Shown: positions 51,720 to 62,785, numbered from the stretch's first letter. The stretch is 64,000 nt of DNA from Blastobasis lacticolella (GCA_905147135.1 LR990051.1:19807115-19871114), one strand, 5' to 3'. Numbers and translations are program-made. The notes: a model not told the origin generated them from the sequence alone.

Positions 51720-53015
51720 GTTTATCGTACTAAACATTCCCACTACTAACTTTCATTAGTTACTCCTTATCAGCCGAGTTATAACGCAGTCGCCAAATGG
51801 TACGTAGTAAGTACCTTTACTTCAATGGTCTTAGTAGGTACCTATCGGGCTGAGTTGATTTAATGGCTTGCTTCGGATAAACATGTTTACGGCTTGACCC
51901 CACCGTGTCACCGCGGCTCCTTAATAAGCAAAAATCGAGGAAAATTTCAACTAACTTATACCTACTCGTATACTACAGTAACACGTGTTTGCGATCGTCA
52001 ATTGTCATTAGATAACAGCCGAGCGGTAATGAATTGCAGTTTCATTTGTTTGTTCGTTATGAGTAAGGGAGCAGTTGGAGGAGATAAATTAATGATTATA
52101 CGTGTTGGCAATAGGTTGCCGAAACTGATGAAGCAGGCTCAGGATCCGCAGAGGAAGATCTTGGTCATGGAGGAGATGAGACGCGGATTACGGAGATGGT
52201 AAGGACGGGATGATTAAACTTTAAAAAATTGCGCAATTATTCAATTCAATTTCAATTCATTTATTCAAGGAACAAAGACTCAATAAGATTATGATTTCAT
52301 TACATTATTGACAAAGGCAAGTTGACACAAAGACACATCTCCGACTATTGGACAGTATAGTATGCGTAATTGTTTTTTTATTAAATAGATTCGTCAAAAC
52401 GATGATTCAAATTGATAAAAGTATGTACAAGTTCGCGATATTCATGAATCGCAATTACCTACGTTAGTCATTAGATATGGATGTAGGTTAATGGGACTTG
52501 CGAATATTGCTAAGTAGTTTTGTCTAAGTTCAAATATACTACGAATACATTGTCGATTGGTGATTAATTAATAAAACGGGTAACTTAGCAATAATTGCTT
52601 TTTTTGCTTGAGATTCAATTAAAAGTAATATAAGGATAACTAACTAACTAACTAAGGATAACTACAATCAAACTATGTAACATTTCATCGTTAATTTAAT
52701 TAAAGTCTTCATCAACAACTACTTAAAATGGAAGAATAAAATAGGGTTTTTAAAGAAGTGTAGAGGTAAGGAGTGTAAACTTTTATTTTCGTAGGTACTA
52801 CGAGATTGAAATTTAACTGAGATATACAATAAATACAAGTCTATTTTGCTTAATTAAATTTAATATCAATGATACCCTTGAAAAAATGTAGAGTTAACAC
52901 TCTGTGCAGCCTGAGGATTCCGCCTGGGTGAGTACCACCGCCTAGGGTATCTGTTTCCGCACCTGTTTTTTTAGGTTTGAAGGATAAGGAAGCCAGCGCA
53001 ATTACCTCTAATATT
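51720..53015. other. No gene; family H scrap
   Basis: 52105-52165 ('ggctcaggatccgcagagga') is an inverse family H scrap, so the 102-codon frame 51894-52202 that spans it, though ending near a GTAAG, is unlikely to be an exon. The remainder is AT-rich and unique. Confidence 0.4.
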
Positions 53016-53017
53016 AT

Positions 53018-53132
53018 CTAAGTCCTCACAGTGACAATGAACCTGCGGTTCTGCATTTATGTTGCCTGCAACCTAAAAACATGAACCGCATATCTATCTG
53101 CTCGTTTGTCACTGGGTAGAATAAAAAAATAA
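53018..53132 (+). mobile_element. LINE-tail repeat (family Z), copy 4
   Basis: 'cctcacagtgacaatgaacc', 'tgcggttctgcatttatgtt', 'gcctgcaacctaaaaacatg', 'cgtttgtcactgggtagaat', with an A-rich end. Confidence 0.6.
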
Positions 53133-53139
53133 AAACTAC

Positions 53140-54355
53140 AAGAAAACACAAACGAATTCTAATCTGAACGAATCTCCGACATTCATTGCATTGGTAACGC
53201 GGACGGGTTTCCACAGGATGGCTACCAATTTTTGTCAGTCGTAGAATCAGCACTGTACACTTACAGCAACGGATCCCTGCTAGGTATCCAAGGTAATACG
53301 CCGTATCGCCGCACCTCCAAGCGAATAAAACTTATCGCATTTCGTTATTGGACACCCTTGTCCCACCCTTCGGTCCACCGCATAAGGTTCAAAATCGAAA
53401 CCGCACGCTGAATATGCGCGTGGACAGCTCAGATGATCTAAATAGGCGGATTCCGTTTTATGAAGGTAGTTTGAACTATCGCGTCAAATTCCAAGCTCGG
53501 GGCGATACCCGGCCGTCCCTAGGGCTCACTGTAAGTTACGCTTTCGCTACGTATGCTGCGGTCGGGATTTTTCAGATATATTCGGAAAAATTACTTACGT
53601 AGATACCTATACGTCTACTTACAGAGATGTTTATACGATTTGCCCGGGACATATGCGACAATTATATCACGCGACGACTCGCATTATTATCGGCGGCAAC
53701 AGGCAGTTTGTGTTTAGGTATAGTTATCCAAAGTGACTCGAACGCAGAGCCTGCCGGCCATGAGTCATGCGCGTAGGCACTGAGCTAATTTATTAATATC
53801 CATTAAACGCGTACGTGCGCTCCCGCACGTCAATTTAGTGTAATTCTGTATTTATTGAATTTATCTACAACAATCGTTCCATATACAAGGTGTAATTGGA
53901 CAATATTTATAGTAAATATAAGCAAAAAGTGTTAAAAAAAATATACTCAAATAAAATAATATGTCGGCCTCAGCCCGTGCAAGAGCCAGCAAAAAATACC
54001 TGCAAATCATGGCTATCGTCGGATAGAGAAGGCCATGGGCCACACGTGGGTGGGCGCTCTCGCAAGTCCGGCGCTCCGAATTAATACGATTCGCAGAGTA
54101 GTGTTTTAAACTGGATATAGCTAGTGTCAAATTTATTTTTTTATTTTATTTATTTATTATTTCTCAATGCATAATGACAATTTGAATACCTCGAGTCCAA
54201 GCATGTGCCCAAAAACCGTATAAGAAGAAATAAGAAGAGACTCGGCGGATCACGTGGTTCGACTGGCGCTGTATAGGCTTACCTTAGGCTTACCTGCGCG
54301 AAATCCCCTCCACTGCCATTTGACAAGTCTCTTCTTTCGTGACGCGGGTTATACT
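53140..54355. other. No confirmed gene
   Basis: An 84-codon frame (53348-53602) is GC-balanced and crosses a consensus-like donor (ACT|GTAAGT at ~53530), but I recognise no protein. The rest is unique. Confidence 0.3.
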
Positions 54356-54363
54356 AACATTAA

Positions 54364-54533
54364 AGGCCTTGCCACATACAAAGCTCGGCGCGAGCGCGGC
54401 GTGAGCGCGGTGCGATATTTGCTAGGCAACCATCGCGCCGCGCGATGGTTGCCTAGCAACTATCGCGCCGCGCGATGGTTGCCTAGCAAATATCGCACCG
54501 CGCTCGCGCCGAGCTTTGTATGTGGCAAGGCCT
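54364..54533. mobile_element. 170-bp GC-rich palindromic foldback element, copy 2
   Basis: Same ends as 47615-47814 ('aggccttgccacatacaaag' and inverse) and the same interior 'tgctaggcaaccatcgcgcc' unit, with one unit fewer. Flanked by TAA on both sides (54361-54363 and 54534-54536). Confidence 0.85.
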
Positions 54534-54771
54534 TAAAACCAACTATGGATACCTATATTGTAGGAGCGTAGCATACAAAGGTTCTGCGGGGGCAGAGCGT
54601 GGGCTGACAATATTTACTCGCATGGTCGCAGGTGCGGCACTGACCAAGAGTGGGTACAGGGGCGAATAGCCGGTTCGTATTGAACACAAGCGTTTGCACA
54701 CGACTTCGACCGAATGGATTAGTTTGTAACTACATTTTCCTTTTACTTTGATAAACGTCAAACTAGAACCG

Positions 54772-54955
54772 ATTTTTATATGAAATACGGCGGACAAATA
54801 GGCAAGCGGGCCACGTGATGGAAAGTGGTCACCGCCGCCTATAGACATCAGCAACACCAGGGGCGTTATCAATGCGTTGCCTGCCTCTAAAGACCTCTTA
54901 TATACCTCTAGAACGATCCCATGTCATAGTCCAAAGGAAACAACTGTGGCTGGTT
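54772..54955 (-). pseudogene. 5'-truncated LINE 3' end, sibling of 29117-29465
   Basis: 'acggcggacaaataggcaag', 'ggccacgtgatggaaagtgg', 'cagcaacaccaggggcgtta', 'agacctcttatatacctcta', 'gaacgatcccatgtcatagt'. The minus strand carries the end of the RT ORF in decayed form (the inverse of DYDMG...FKRYI). It breaks off in 'aactgtggctgg', earlier than the other copy. Confidence 0.7.
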
Positions 54956-55199
54956 TCGATTGTGAAGTGTTAAACAGCATGGACTTCATTCGTGGTATTG
55001 TCGATGGTTCTCATACGCAAAAGAGAATAATAAATTTGAAACTATTGAAAAACAACTATACGAAAGATAAAAATGCCACGGACTAACTAGTGACATTGCT
55101 GTTGGACATTTCATAATTGGCTTCGACCGCTTTTGACTATCATCAAAATAAAGCTTAGGGTTGGGGACCCTGGGTCTGGTTGAACAATTGGTATCCCAT

Positions 55200-55925
55200 G
55201 ATGGTAATATTACTATAGACATTATGGGTCATTTTGTACCCATTCACCATACCGATCTATCTCCTTCCCTACCAATATTAATTAAAAACATATAATTTAA
55301 TCTAATCCTGTCTTTATTATTCAGGAAATCATTATGTATTTCAAGTTACTTTGTGCACAAGAGTACAGGTCCGTAGTTTCAGCTGTGCGATATCAGTCTG
55401 TCAGTCACTCTGTTTCCACTATTACTAACATAAGATAAAATTGATAACTGCTTCTACATTACTCATAAACACTTAACAACATTACATGGCAAGTGTTTCG
55501 CGACCCAACGAATAATATTAATGTCCGACATGGCGGCACGTGTGTCGCTCTTGTAATTGTTGTTGGTAATTTGTTGTCGGAAGCGACCCGCGGGGCTGTG
55601 CGGGGCGCGGGGTCGCGCAAGGTGATATTTTAACGTGCCCACATTTAAATGTAAATGGCCGAACTTCCGGCCGGAGTTTTGACGGCTACCTACGCACATA
55701 ATTCCGGCCGGCCCAACTTGGGAACTTTACCCCACGCTGTGATTTGAATCCGCGATCGCATCTACATTTCGAGTGTGCTAGAATTAAAATGGCGGGAACA
55801 AAGTGTGGTAAGGATAATTGGATCCGTTCAAAGATCGATTTTGATAGTTGGTATGAATATTGTTTGACGGAGATCTGATGTGTCATTTCGAAGAAGTAAT
55901 TACCTGTAGAGAGCGAAACGAATCT
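55200..55925. other. No gene recognised
   Basis: Unique; GC-rich patch at 55560-55620. Minus-strand frames here lack known motifs. Confidence 0.4.
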
Positions 55926-55929
55926 AAAG

Positions 55930-56160
55930 TAAATAAATATGCTTGGACAATTCACACAGCGCCATCTAGCCCCAAAGTCAGCAAAGCTTGTGTTATGAAT
56001 GCTAGATATCTGATAAAATACATAAATATTACATAAATACATTCTTATTATACATATAACACCCAGACCCGTAAGAAATTAAAATTCCGGCCGGGAATCG
56101 AACCCGGGACCTCTGCGTGGCGGACCGGCATGTCAACCAACTGAACCACTCAGGTCGTCA
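55930..56160 (-). mobile_element. tRNA-Gly-derived SINE (family G), copy 5
   Basis: Inverse copy: 3' block 'cacacagcgccatctagccc', 'agcaaagcttgtgttatgaa', body 'acacccagacccgtaagaaa', head 'ccggccgggaatcgaacccg', 'ggacctctgcgtggcggacc', 'caactgaaccactcaggtcg'. The T arm and anticodon-like region are well kept; part of the body is deleted. Confidence 0.88.
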
Positions 56161-56164
56161 GGTC

Positions 56165-56565
56165 AGGTATTTCATTTTGTTAAATGAAATTTTCAGAGCC
56201 ATCATCCCGATCCACAGATTTCGATTACCCAATCCAACATCAATCCCGACATCTCTAGGTAGCCCTAAATAGCCATTGGGACCAACCAGGAGCGCAGGAC
56301 AAATTGGAGCGGCCGGGTCAAGGAAAGGGAACCTCCACCGTCCATAAACAACAGCCGACTCGGTCCCAATTAATAAAGCAGCCAACACTGAAGTAGTGCA
56401 ATTAATTCTGTGCCTTCGTAGATTTTAATAGTTGGCATAAATCAGTGCGGCGTGGGCACTGGCCGGTGGGTTAATCGCCGTTTAATATGCCGGCCCTCTC
56501 CGGCCGGAGCCTATCGCGGAGACTCGCTAATATATGGCCGCCGACGCCAGATAGAGCACGATACG
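56165..56565. other. Unique sequence, GC-rich in part
   Basis: No repeat seen. The 76-codon minus frame has no domain. The block 56430-56560 is GC-rich with ccggcc words. Confidence 0.35.
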
Positions 56566-56571
56566 TGATAC

Positions 56572-56855
56572 GGTGACCGAGTACGAGTACAGCCGTGGCA
56601 GCCTTGGCGTGAGAGATATCGCAGACAAGATCGAGGAGGCTTGCTTACGCTGGTTTGGTCACGTGTTGCGTGAGCGGGAGATGTGGGAATTAGGTGCCTG
56701 AACCTGCCGGTAGCAGGAAAGAGGCCCCGTGGGGATGGGCGAGTCGGATGCGAGAGCCAACGGCTTACGACGCGAGGATGCCGAAGACCGGGCGAAGCGG
56801 AGAAGAATGGGTAGGAAAGCGAACCCTGGCAGAAGCCGGAATAAGCGGCAGGACG
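56572..56855 (+). pseudogene. RTE-like LINE C-terminal fragment
   Basis: Pieces of one ORF in changing frames: RGSLGVRDIADKIEEACLRW then FGHVLRERE, LNLPVAGKRPRG, and DARANGLRREDAEDRAKRRR. This is the terminal 'LRWFGHVLRR...RPRGRPKKRW...AEDRAKW' block of a LINE ORF widespread in Lepidoptera. Frame changes near 56690 and 56735 show decay. Confidence 0.8.
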
Positions 56856-57064
56856 GTGATGATGGTGATGACGTGATACAGAGACCTCGTGGTTGCTTAC
56901 GCTGGGCGGTGGTTTCTTCGTTTCGACGGTTTCTGGGCCCTAACGCCTCGAATACTGGAAGGCTTCGTAACTTTAAGGGCTCCTTAAAAATCATGCTGTC
57001 ACTTCCAAATCTTTGACATTATCGACTGAGCCCTTAAAACTAAGTGACATTTGAGTATTTGGGT

Positions 57065-57378
57065 GTAAGTCCGCTAATTTATAAATGACTCAATTGAATC
57101 TTAAGTGGATCTCAATAGGAGTTTGATACTAATTAAGGACCAATGGTCTTCCATTGACTTTCCATTGAACTGCCATTTGACTATTTTCTAGCCTGATTGT
57201 AGCTCAATTGTGGACAAAAAGGGCAGTCTCTGTAGATTGCTATTCTCTTACAACTCTGTAGATAAAAGTTTTTGCAGAATATCCGATATTGTCTCAATCG
57301 TAATGGAGTCCTAATTGAGTCTCAATAAAATATTAATAGCATGTGACTTAAATAAAATTAAAAGAATTTGGCCCTGGT
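57065..57378 (+). repeat. AT-rich dispersed repeat (family S), copy 2
   Basis: Colinear with 4595-4972; see that entry. Distinctive shared words: 'ggatctcaatagga', 'gataaaagtttttgcagaat', 'gtctcaatcgtaatgga'. Shorter by ~60 bp in the centre. Confidence 0.65.
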
Positions 57379-57859
57379 ACAGAATATCTAAACTAAGCTC
57401 TGGCGCCCAAGGGACACGTGTAATATGGTAATACTAATACCTAGTCACTGTTTAGGTTTCTGTTATGCCAACATCTGTATCGCTTGCTTAGAAGGATTAT
57501 TATTCGTATAAGAACTGAGCGTCATCGACGAAACAATATTCGTTAAAAACATTTTGGAAATGACGTAGTAATTGCGAAGTGCAGTGGCAAGTGCAGAACA
57601 ATAGGTGTATCTATGTAAGAAAGCTCATTCACGTAATTACCCAGGCTACCTCAACTCAACTTTGAGAGCGAGACATAACAACGCAAACGGAAAAAAATAA
57701 GGCGGTAGTATACCGTCTACCACTTGAAGTAAGTCGGTTCTTTACTGTCTTTACTGTAGTATTTTCAATGCTCATTATAGATATCGGCGCGGCGGTGAGA
57801 ATTAGGTAATTAAAAACAATGTCTTTTTCACATGCGTGTGTGAATAAATCTTGACATCC

Positions 57860-58012
57860 ATATGCCGGTTGTGCTCTATGGGTTGTGATTATGATCCAGC
57901 GACTATGATCTGACTTCCGTGATCCTATGAAGAGTCGCCGAGTTGTTGCCTCAATGAGTGCAGGATTCCTCACGATATTTTCCCTCACCGTAAGAACATC
58001 GGTTAGTATTCA
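57860..58012 (-). mobile_element. tRNA-like SINE (family T), copy 9, 3' half
   Basis: Inverse: 'atgccggttgtgctctatgg', 'tgattatgatccagcgac', 'tgcaggattcctcacgatat', 'tttccctcaccgtaagaaca', 'tcggttagtattca'. Several internal differences from other copies. Confidence 0.75.
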
Positions 58013-58054
58013 CGCGTGTGAGTTAATCATCATCATTATCCGAGGGGTCAAACC

Positions 58055-58345
58055 CGGCTGCTGCCAGGGTCCGCTTTCCTACTTTTTCTTCTCCACTTTG
58101 CCCGATCTTCGGCATCCTCTCGCCGTAAGCCGTTGGCTCTCGCGTCCGACTAGGCGATGTCAATCCATCGCTTTTTGGGTTCCCTGCAGGACCTCTTCCC
58201 TGATACCGGCAGGTTTAGGCACCTATTTCCCACGTAACCCTGTGGTTTACGCAATATGCAACCAAACCAGCGGTGCCTTTTCTATTTTATCCGCGATATC
58301 TCTCACGCCAAGACTGACACGGATGTACTCGTTACTCGATCAAGT
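58055..58345 (-). pseudogene. RTE-like LINE C-terminal fragment, inverse
   Basis: Minus-strand pieces: EMKMFLWMCGVMRLDRV, RWFGCILRKPQGYVGNRCLN, LPVSGKRSCREPKKRWIDIA, SDARANGLRREDAEDRAKWR. Stops interrupt the frame. Same protein tail as 56572-56855 in opposite orientation, 1.3 kb away. Confidence 0.8.
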
Positions 58346-58634
58346 CGCATAACACCACACATCCATAGAAACATTTTCATTTCGTTGGGTGTTAGTCACA
58401 AAGCCGAAACTTACCGATGGGAATTATTTACCTCGGAAGTACCTTCCGCAGTGTCCGAGCTAACAACGGCCGGTTAGAAACAGGGCCTCCACTCAATTAT
58501 GCATATTTAGTACACGGCGGACAGCACCCAAATTCAATTCGGGGCAGACTTCAGTTCTCGTTAAGTGGTTATATCCCCTCGGTGGACAGAGGCCAGTGAG
58601 GGGCTGTGGGGCTACTATGTAACTCGGCCTTTTT

Positions 58635-58768
58635 GGGTCGTCGGAAAAGTTCTTGAGTGTCGACCACTCGGCAATCACAGCAGACGGCCCCCCATGAGAT
58701 GGACGGAGGACATCGTAAAGCATAGAGCCGATGGGGTCAGTCACTGGGTGTTAGACAGTAGGTCACTG
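58635..58768 (+). pseudogene. LINE ORF C-terminal fragment (second RTE-like type)
   Basis: The open frame contains KVLECRPLGNHSRRPPMRWT then EDIVKHRADGVSHWVLD, corresponding to the 'LEWRP...GRPPTRWTDDIVK' terminal block I recognise from lepidopteran LINE proteins. It is embedded in a longer chance frame (58565-59023). Confidence 0.6.
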
Positions 58769-58839
58769 GTTTGTAAGTCGGTCACGATATCTGCAAGATT
58801 TGCCATAAATGTTTATATAATTTTTGTTTCAATACTAAT

Positions 58840-59085
58840 TTGGGGTCGCGTTCTATTTTTGTGGCAAGAGCACCCCTCTCGCGCCCACTCCGCGCGGCAC
58901 TTGACTCGCCACTGGTGTAATATAAACAGTCAAAGTGTATTAAAATTTGTAGCGCAAAATTACACGTATTTTTTGAGTTGGCTCGTCCATTTCAACAGAG
59001 AGATGCCACTGGACTCGCTGTAGTGTAAACAGCGGCTGTCTATGCGCTCGCCACAGTCCTTGACCGAAGTAAATCGGGCATTTAG
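58840..59085 (+). mobile_element. MITE-like repeat (family Q), uninterrupted copy
   Basis: 'gttggctcgtccatttcaac', 'tggactcgctgtagtgtaaa', 'tgcgctcgccacagtccttg', 'accgaagtaaatcgggcatt'. The ends contain inverse-like 'gactcgccactggtgta' and 'gctcgccacag' words. The relative at 15590-16180 carries a SINE. Confidence 0.55.
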
Positions 59086-59162
59086 CATCAACCTGCTCTT
59101 TTTGTCTACCTCGTGGAGAGCGAAGGAGAGAGACTAAAACAAACTGTACTTGCCACCGGCCT

Positions 59163-59312
59163 TATCCGGTCTGGTTCCTCTGTTGACAGGGTCACGCAGG
59201 TCAGATGGCAATCGCTCCATTGTAATTACCTGATCTGCTAAATCTTTGATCATGGTCAATGAGCCCAGGACCTGGCGCACGAGAGCACAACCGGGATTGA
59301 TGATTATTTTTT
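59163..59312 (+). mobile_element. tRNA-like SINE (family T), copy 10, 3' part
   Basis: 'ccggtctggttcctctgttg', 'gatggcaatcgctccattgt', 'aattacctgatctgctaaat', 'cacgagagcacaaccgggat', tail 'tgatgattattttttg'. Confidence 0.8.
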
Positions 59313-59517
59313 GCGAAACGTAAAGGTTCCAATGTTACCGACCAAGTTACACAGTAGCACCCCAACATAGGACCGGCCAGTGCGGGGCGCGGGAGGCGGG
59401 GCGACGACACCTCTGGATATTGAATTTGCGGCGCGCGATTGTTGTCTGCAAGGTCAGGCAGGTACCGTTTGCGTACAGGGCTGTGCATCGAGCCCTAAAT
59501 TTAGCTTGCTTACATAT

Positions 59518-59637
59518 GAGTAACAAACTTACCAGACCCGGTGACAGCGTCGCTGTTGTTGGATTTGACTTGACATTTCAAAATGGCAACACTTAGTTCC
59601 AGCTTTGGCCACCGGGTCAGATAAGTTTTTTGTACTC
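59518..59637. mobile_element. Short family P MITE
   Basis: Inverted ends 'gagtaacaaacttaccagac' and 'gtcagataagttttttgtac'. Interior 'acagcgtcgctgttgttgga', 'tggcaacacttagttccagc', 'tttggccaccggg'. Confidence 0.75.
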
Positions 59638-59697
59638 GACAGCTGTTGATGGTTACATCTAGGAACTGCCAACTGCTCTCTGTCAAGTAGCGGGCGC

Positions 59698-59840
59698 AAG
59701 AAGCCATGGCTTGACGTTGTTAAGAATGACATGCGTGTCAACTCATTAGCAATGCCTCTGGTGTCGGTGATCGCTTTCCATCAGGCTGACTTGTCTGTTT
59801 GCCTTCTCGTCACCAAGGAAGCCGAAGACCGAGCCAAGCG
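59698..59840 (+). pseudogene. RTE-like LINE C-terminal scrap, interrupted
   Basis: RKKPWLDVVKNDMRVNS (from ~59698) and TKEAEDRAKR (~59810-59840) belong together in the 13535 and 56572 relatives but are separated by ~65 bp that look like a LINE tail ('ggtgatcgctttccatcagg'). A SINE T tail scrap follows at 59838-59894. Confidence 0.6.
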
Positions 59841-59962
59841 CCACACGAGAGCACAGCCGGGATTTATGCCAAGATATTGACGATTATGATTTTCAAAATG
59901 TTATTCTTATTCTTCAATGTCATAATCTTTAGCCGGGTTTATGTCTTTATTCTACTCATTCT

Positions 59963-60035
59963 AGGTGTGGAAGGATGACCTAGTGGTTAAGGTATCCGAC
60001 TCGTAAGCGAGATGTACCGGATTCGAACCCCCTTT
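59963..60035 (+). mobile_element. tRNA-like SINE (family T), head only
   Basis: 'ggatgacctagtggttaagg', 'tatccgactcgtaagcgaga', 'ggattcgaacccc'. A- and B-box-like parts are present, but the acceptor stem does not pair and no body follows, so it is not a tRNA gene. Confidence 0.75.
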
Positions 60036-60219
60036 ACAGTATTCATCACACTACCCCGCGTAAATATCTTACTCGCAGAAAAAGCAAGAACCTTCAAATG
60101 CTAGCCAATGGCAAGTAAAGTCACCGAGAAAAGGCTTTAGATACGAATGCGATGCATCCATACATGCAATCTAGAATCTTGTACTAGTAAGAAGTCTTCT
60201 TTGCTCTTTCTCAAAAAGA

Positions 60220-60365
60220 AAGACCGTGGTCGGCGTGGGGCAGGTGTGCACCGGCCCTGGGCCCGGCAAAGGTGTCACTGTGTCTTTCCTTCCTACTTTC
60301 CTACCCTCTCCTTTTTGACGATTGAAAGAGATATTTAATGTCCTAATCAATAAAGAAATTTTTAG
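60220..60365 (+). repeat. Two-copy repeat with 11985-12078
   Basis: 'ctttccttcctactttccta', 'tttgacgattgaaagagata', 'tttaatgtcctaatcaataa', 'agaaatt', inverse to 11985-12078. A GC-rich lead-in (60220-60285) is present only here. Confidence 0.6.
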
Positions 60366-60639
60366 TTTGAAAGAACACGTTAAAACCCACTCATTCCACG
60401 AAACAATCACTCCGAATATTAATTTAAACGGCACCCACGCTGCGTCCTTAAAATCAATTTATGCACACCGTAGCCTTAGGACGACCCTTGAAAGGCAGGA
60501 GCGGCCGTTGGTCAATTTATAGCGCCCGCGTCGGAGGCTATCGCGATCGAATTAGGCTGCAGCGTGATTTAGGGCGCATGTAGGGATTGCGCAAAAAGGG
60601 AGCTCTGTCATTAGTTTTTACAACTATGTTTGTTTGTCA

Positions 60640-60718
60640 GGCATTTGACAGGTACTTCACCTGGGATGGGATGGGAAGCGACGATGGAGCCTGCCTGTCT
60701 AGAAAACCCCTATACACT
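60640..60718 (-). mobile_element. LINE 3' end fragment, inverse
   Basis: 'caggcatttgacaggtactt', 'gaagcgacgatggagcctgc', 'ctgtctagaaa' is the inverse of the terminus at 3780-3830. Confidence 0.5.
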
Positions 60719-61100
60719 ATGATCTTGAAGGAGTCTAGGTTTTACTGAAAGAAAGGTCGAGCTAAAGCAGTTCGTGTGGATAAGTGGTATCTACTATATA
60801 AGGGCGGAAGGTGATCAGAAGATGTAATAAAGGAGGAAACCAGGAAAACGAAAATTTAACCGACAGAATATATCAGAAAATCCAGGTACCTCAAAGGTAC
60901 CCACCACATCCGCTCAAGTTGGATGTGGACGAACGGCGGACGCGCACCACCAGGAGCTCCATTTTCGAACCACTCGCCTGGGGTTGAACGATTTTCAATT
61001 TGGATTACAGCACGAAAATTAAATACATTTTTTAATTACATTGGCAAAATCGAAAGTAAACGGTTCAAAATTGGAAAAATCAGCGTCATAATCCAAATAT

Positions 61101-61362
61101 GGCCGTGCGGTGTCCGGCAGAGTAGAATAGCACCAACCCCTTACGCTCATGGGTGTCGTACAAGGCGACTAATGTTTTCGAGGCAAAAGATCAAAGTCTC
61201 CGTAGTATGGAAAATGGGCAGCAGCATTTTCCATTGTTATATTTAAACACTGCGATCTCCAACCCGTCTGCCAAGCGTGGAGAGTATGGCAATAACCTCC
61301 CCTTTCGTGGGAGAGGTCCTAAGTCCTGCAGTGGATTGTTACGGGCTGTGATGATGATGATG
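61101..61362 (+). mobile_element. Family C element, copy 8, full length with 11-bp TSD
   Basis: From 'ggccgtgcggtgtccggcag' to (gat)n at 61350-61362. The 11-bp repeat AATCCAAATAT flanks it (61090-61100 and 61363-61373). This is the cleanest copy and sets the family at 262 bp with a 5' end GGCCGTG. The two open frames across it are by-products. Confidence 0.92.
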
Positions 61363-61724
61363 AATCCAAATATTGAATTTTTCAGGCCGAAAATTAAAAT
61401 TGAGATCTCGGTTTGAAGTGAGCGGTTCAAAAATAGGGCCCCAGGCCGTGTGGAGGATTCTTAGACAATAAAAAAACCGCTGGCTTGCCTGTTTTACAAT
61501 CGTATGTCATACGTAAACATAGAAAACATAGGTATATATAGAAAACCTCAGACAAACTATACATACTACTGTAAGACATTTTTTTTAAATAAGCTGTACC
61601 TTTGTGTTCATATTATTGTACTTTCTTTGTGCACAATAAATAGTTATTTAACTAGTCAAATATTTCCCAATTGCTCAACTGATTTTAGTTGAAAGCTAGA
61701 CAACCTCTACGATTTTATTGGCTT

Positions 61725-61812
61725 TCAGCTGCATCTAAATCGGTCCATCCGATCGCCGATGCCATTGACAGACACCAAGTTACACATCAAACTTCACACC
61801 CCACTTCACGCG
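61725..61812 (+). repeat. Relative of the 10340 repeat, fragment
   Basis: 'ctaaatcggtccatccgatc', 'gatgccattgacagacacca', 'agttacacatcaaacttcac'. Confidence 0.45.
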
Positions 61813-62039
61813 TTGACGGATGAAAAGGTATCTCATAAACGAACTCGGAAGGGAAAGGGAACTCGGAATTTTAATGGTGGGAAACCGCCAGCGGCTACCG
61901 TTTGCTTAAGGTTAATTTGGACAGTTGATTTAGCGGGCAGTCCGAGACGCGGCCATCGCGCTTGGGTTCACGGCTCGGACGAGGCGATTTGAATTAATAA
62001 TAATTGCGAGTTTTGTACCGGGATGATGTAAGGGAAAGA

Positions 62040-62190
62040 AGGAATCCGAGTGTGGTGAGAGCGTGTTTGGCAGACCGATAACAGAAGTTAAGCAACGCAT
62101 GCCGATGCTGGTAAGTGGATGGGTGACCGTTTCGTACTTTGAGGCTAATCGAACGTTCGGCATCGCAACTCATTAGGTATGTTTCCTTAT
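62040..62190 (+). mobile_element. 5S rRNA-derived SINE-like unit, copy 1
   Basis: 'agaagttaagcaacg' (62083-62097) and 'gtaagtggatgggtgaccg' (62111-62129) correspond to box A and box C of the 5S rRNA internal promoter, with the right spacing. The flanking 5S helices are lost. The region after 'gaggctaatcgaac' is shared with copy 2, not with 5S rRNA, indicating a composite repeat (SINE3-like). Confidence 0.75.
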
Positions 62191-62194
62191 ATTG

Positions 62195-62262
62195 TTGGTG
62201 AAGCGAGGTTGACGAAGGTCTTCTCTGGGGCAGTCTGAGACTGGTGAACATAGCAACTCAAG
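62195..62262 (+). repeat. Family H block
   Basis: 'gttggtgaagcgaggttgac', 'gaaggtcttctctggggcag', 'tctgagactggtgaacatag'. Confidence 0.5.
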
Positions 62263-62566
62263 TTTGCAAGTATCAAGTAAGAAAATAGGAGTTCTGGATA
62301 AGATATAGTCAACGAGTATCAAGAACTTCTATCACCTTTAGGTACAGTCAGCGATAGAGTGAACCCCCTACCATATACTCTATGTGTACTGGGCATTTCA
62401 CCCTACAGCTGACTGTGCATCACATTCTTAAATACCTGAAACTAGCCGAGGTGTGCTGGTTTTATTTATTTATTGATTTACTCATTTATTTTGTTAAGGA
62501 ACTTATATTCCTACCAGTAATAGTATCATCCCCTTATTCAATTACCAAATTGCATTGTCAGGTGTA

Positions 62567-62635
62567 GCCCCGTAGCACGTAGCCCCGTAGCGTCGTAGCA
62601 GTGCTACGGCGGGGTGCGGGGCGCGGGGCGCTGTA
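62567..62635. repeat. 'cgtagc' tandem and hairpin cluster
   Basis: 'gtagccccgtagc' is repeated and 'cgtagcagtgctacg' forms a short perfect palindrome; a 'gcggggc' run follows. Confidence 0.6.
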
Positions 62636-62785
62636 AACTTTTCACTTAAGAACTCCATCCCCGCTTGACCCTCGCCGGCTCAGAGGAAATTAATTTCATT
62701 ATTTGTGTTCCAATAAGCAGAGAGCTTAAAATCTGAACGATTATGGCAACGTCGCGTTTGTTTAGATATTAATTTCGTATTTAGA

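Noticed and set aside
51894..52202. 102-codon ORF ending in a possible splice donor
   Set aside because: The C-terminal charged stretch coincides with a family H repeat in inverse orientation.
59963..60035. tRNA gene with CGT-like anticodon loop
   Set aside because: A- and B-box words are present, but acceptor and anticodon stems fail to pair; it matches the head of family T SINEs.
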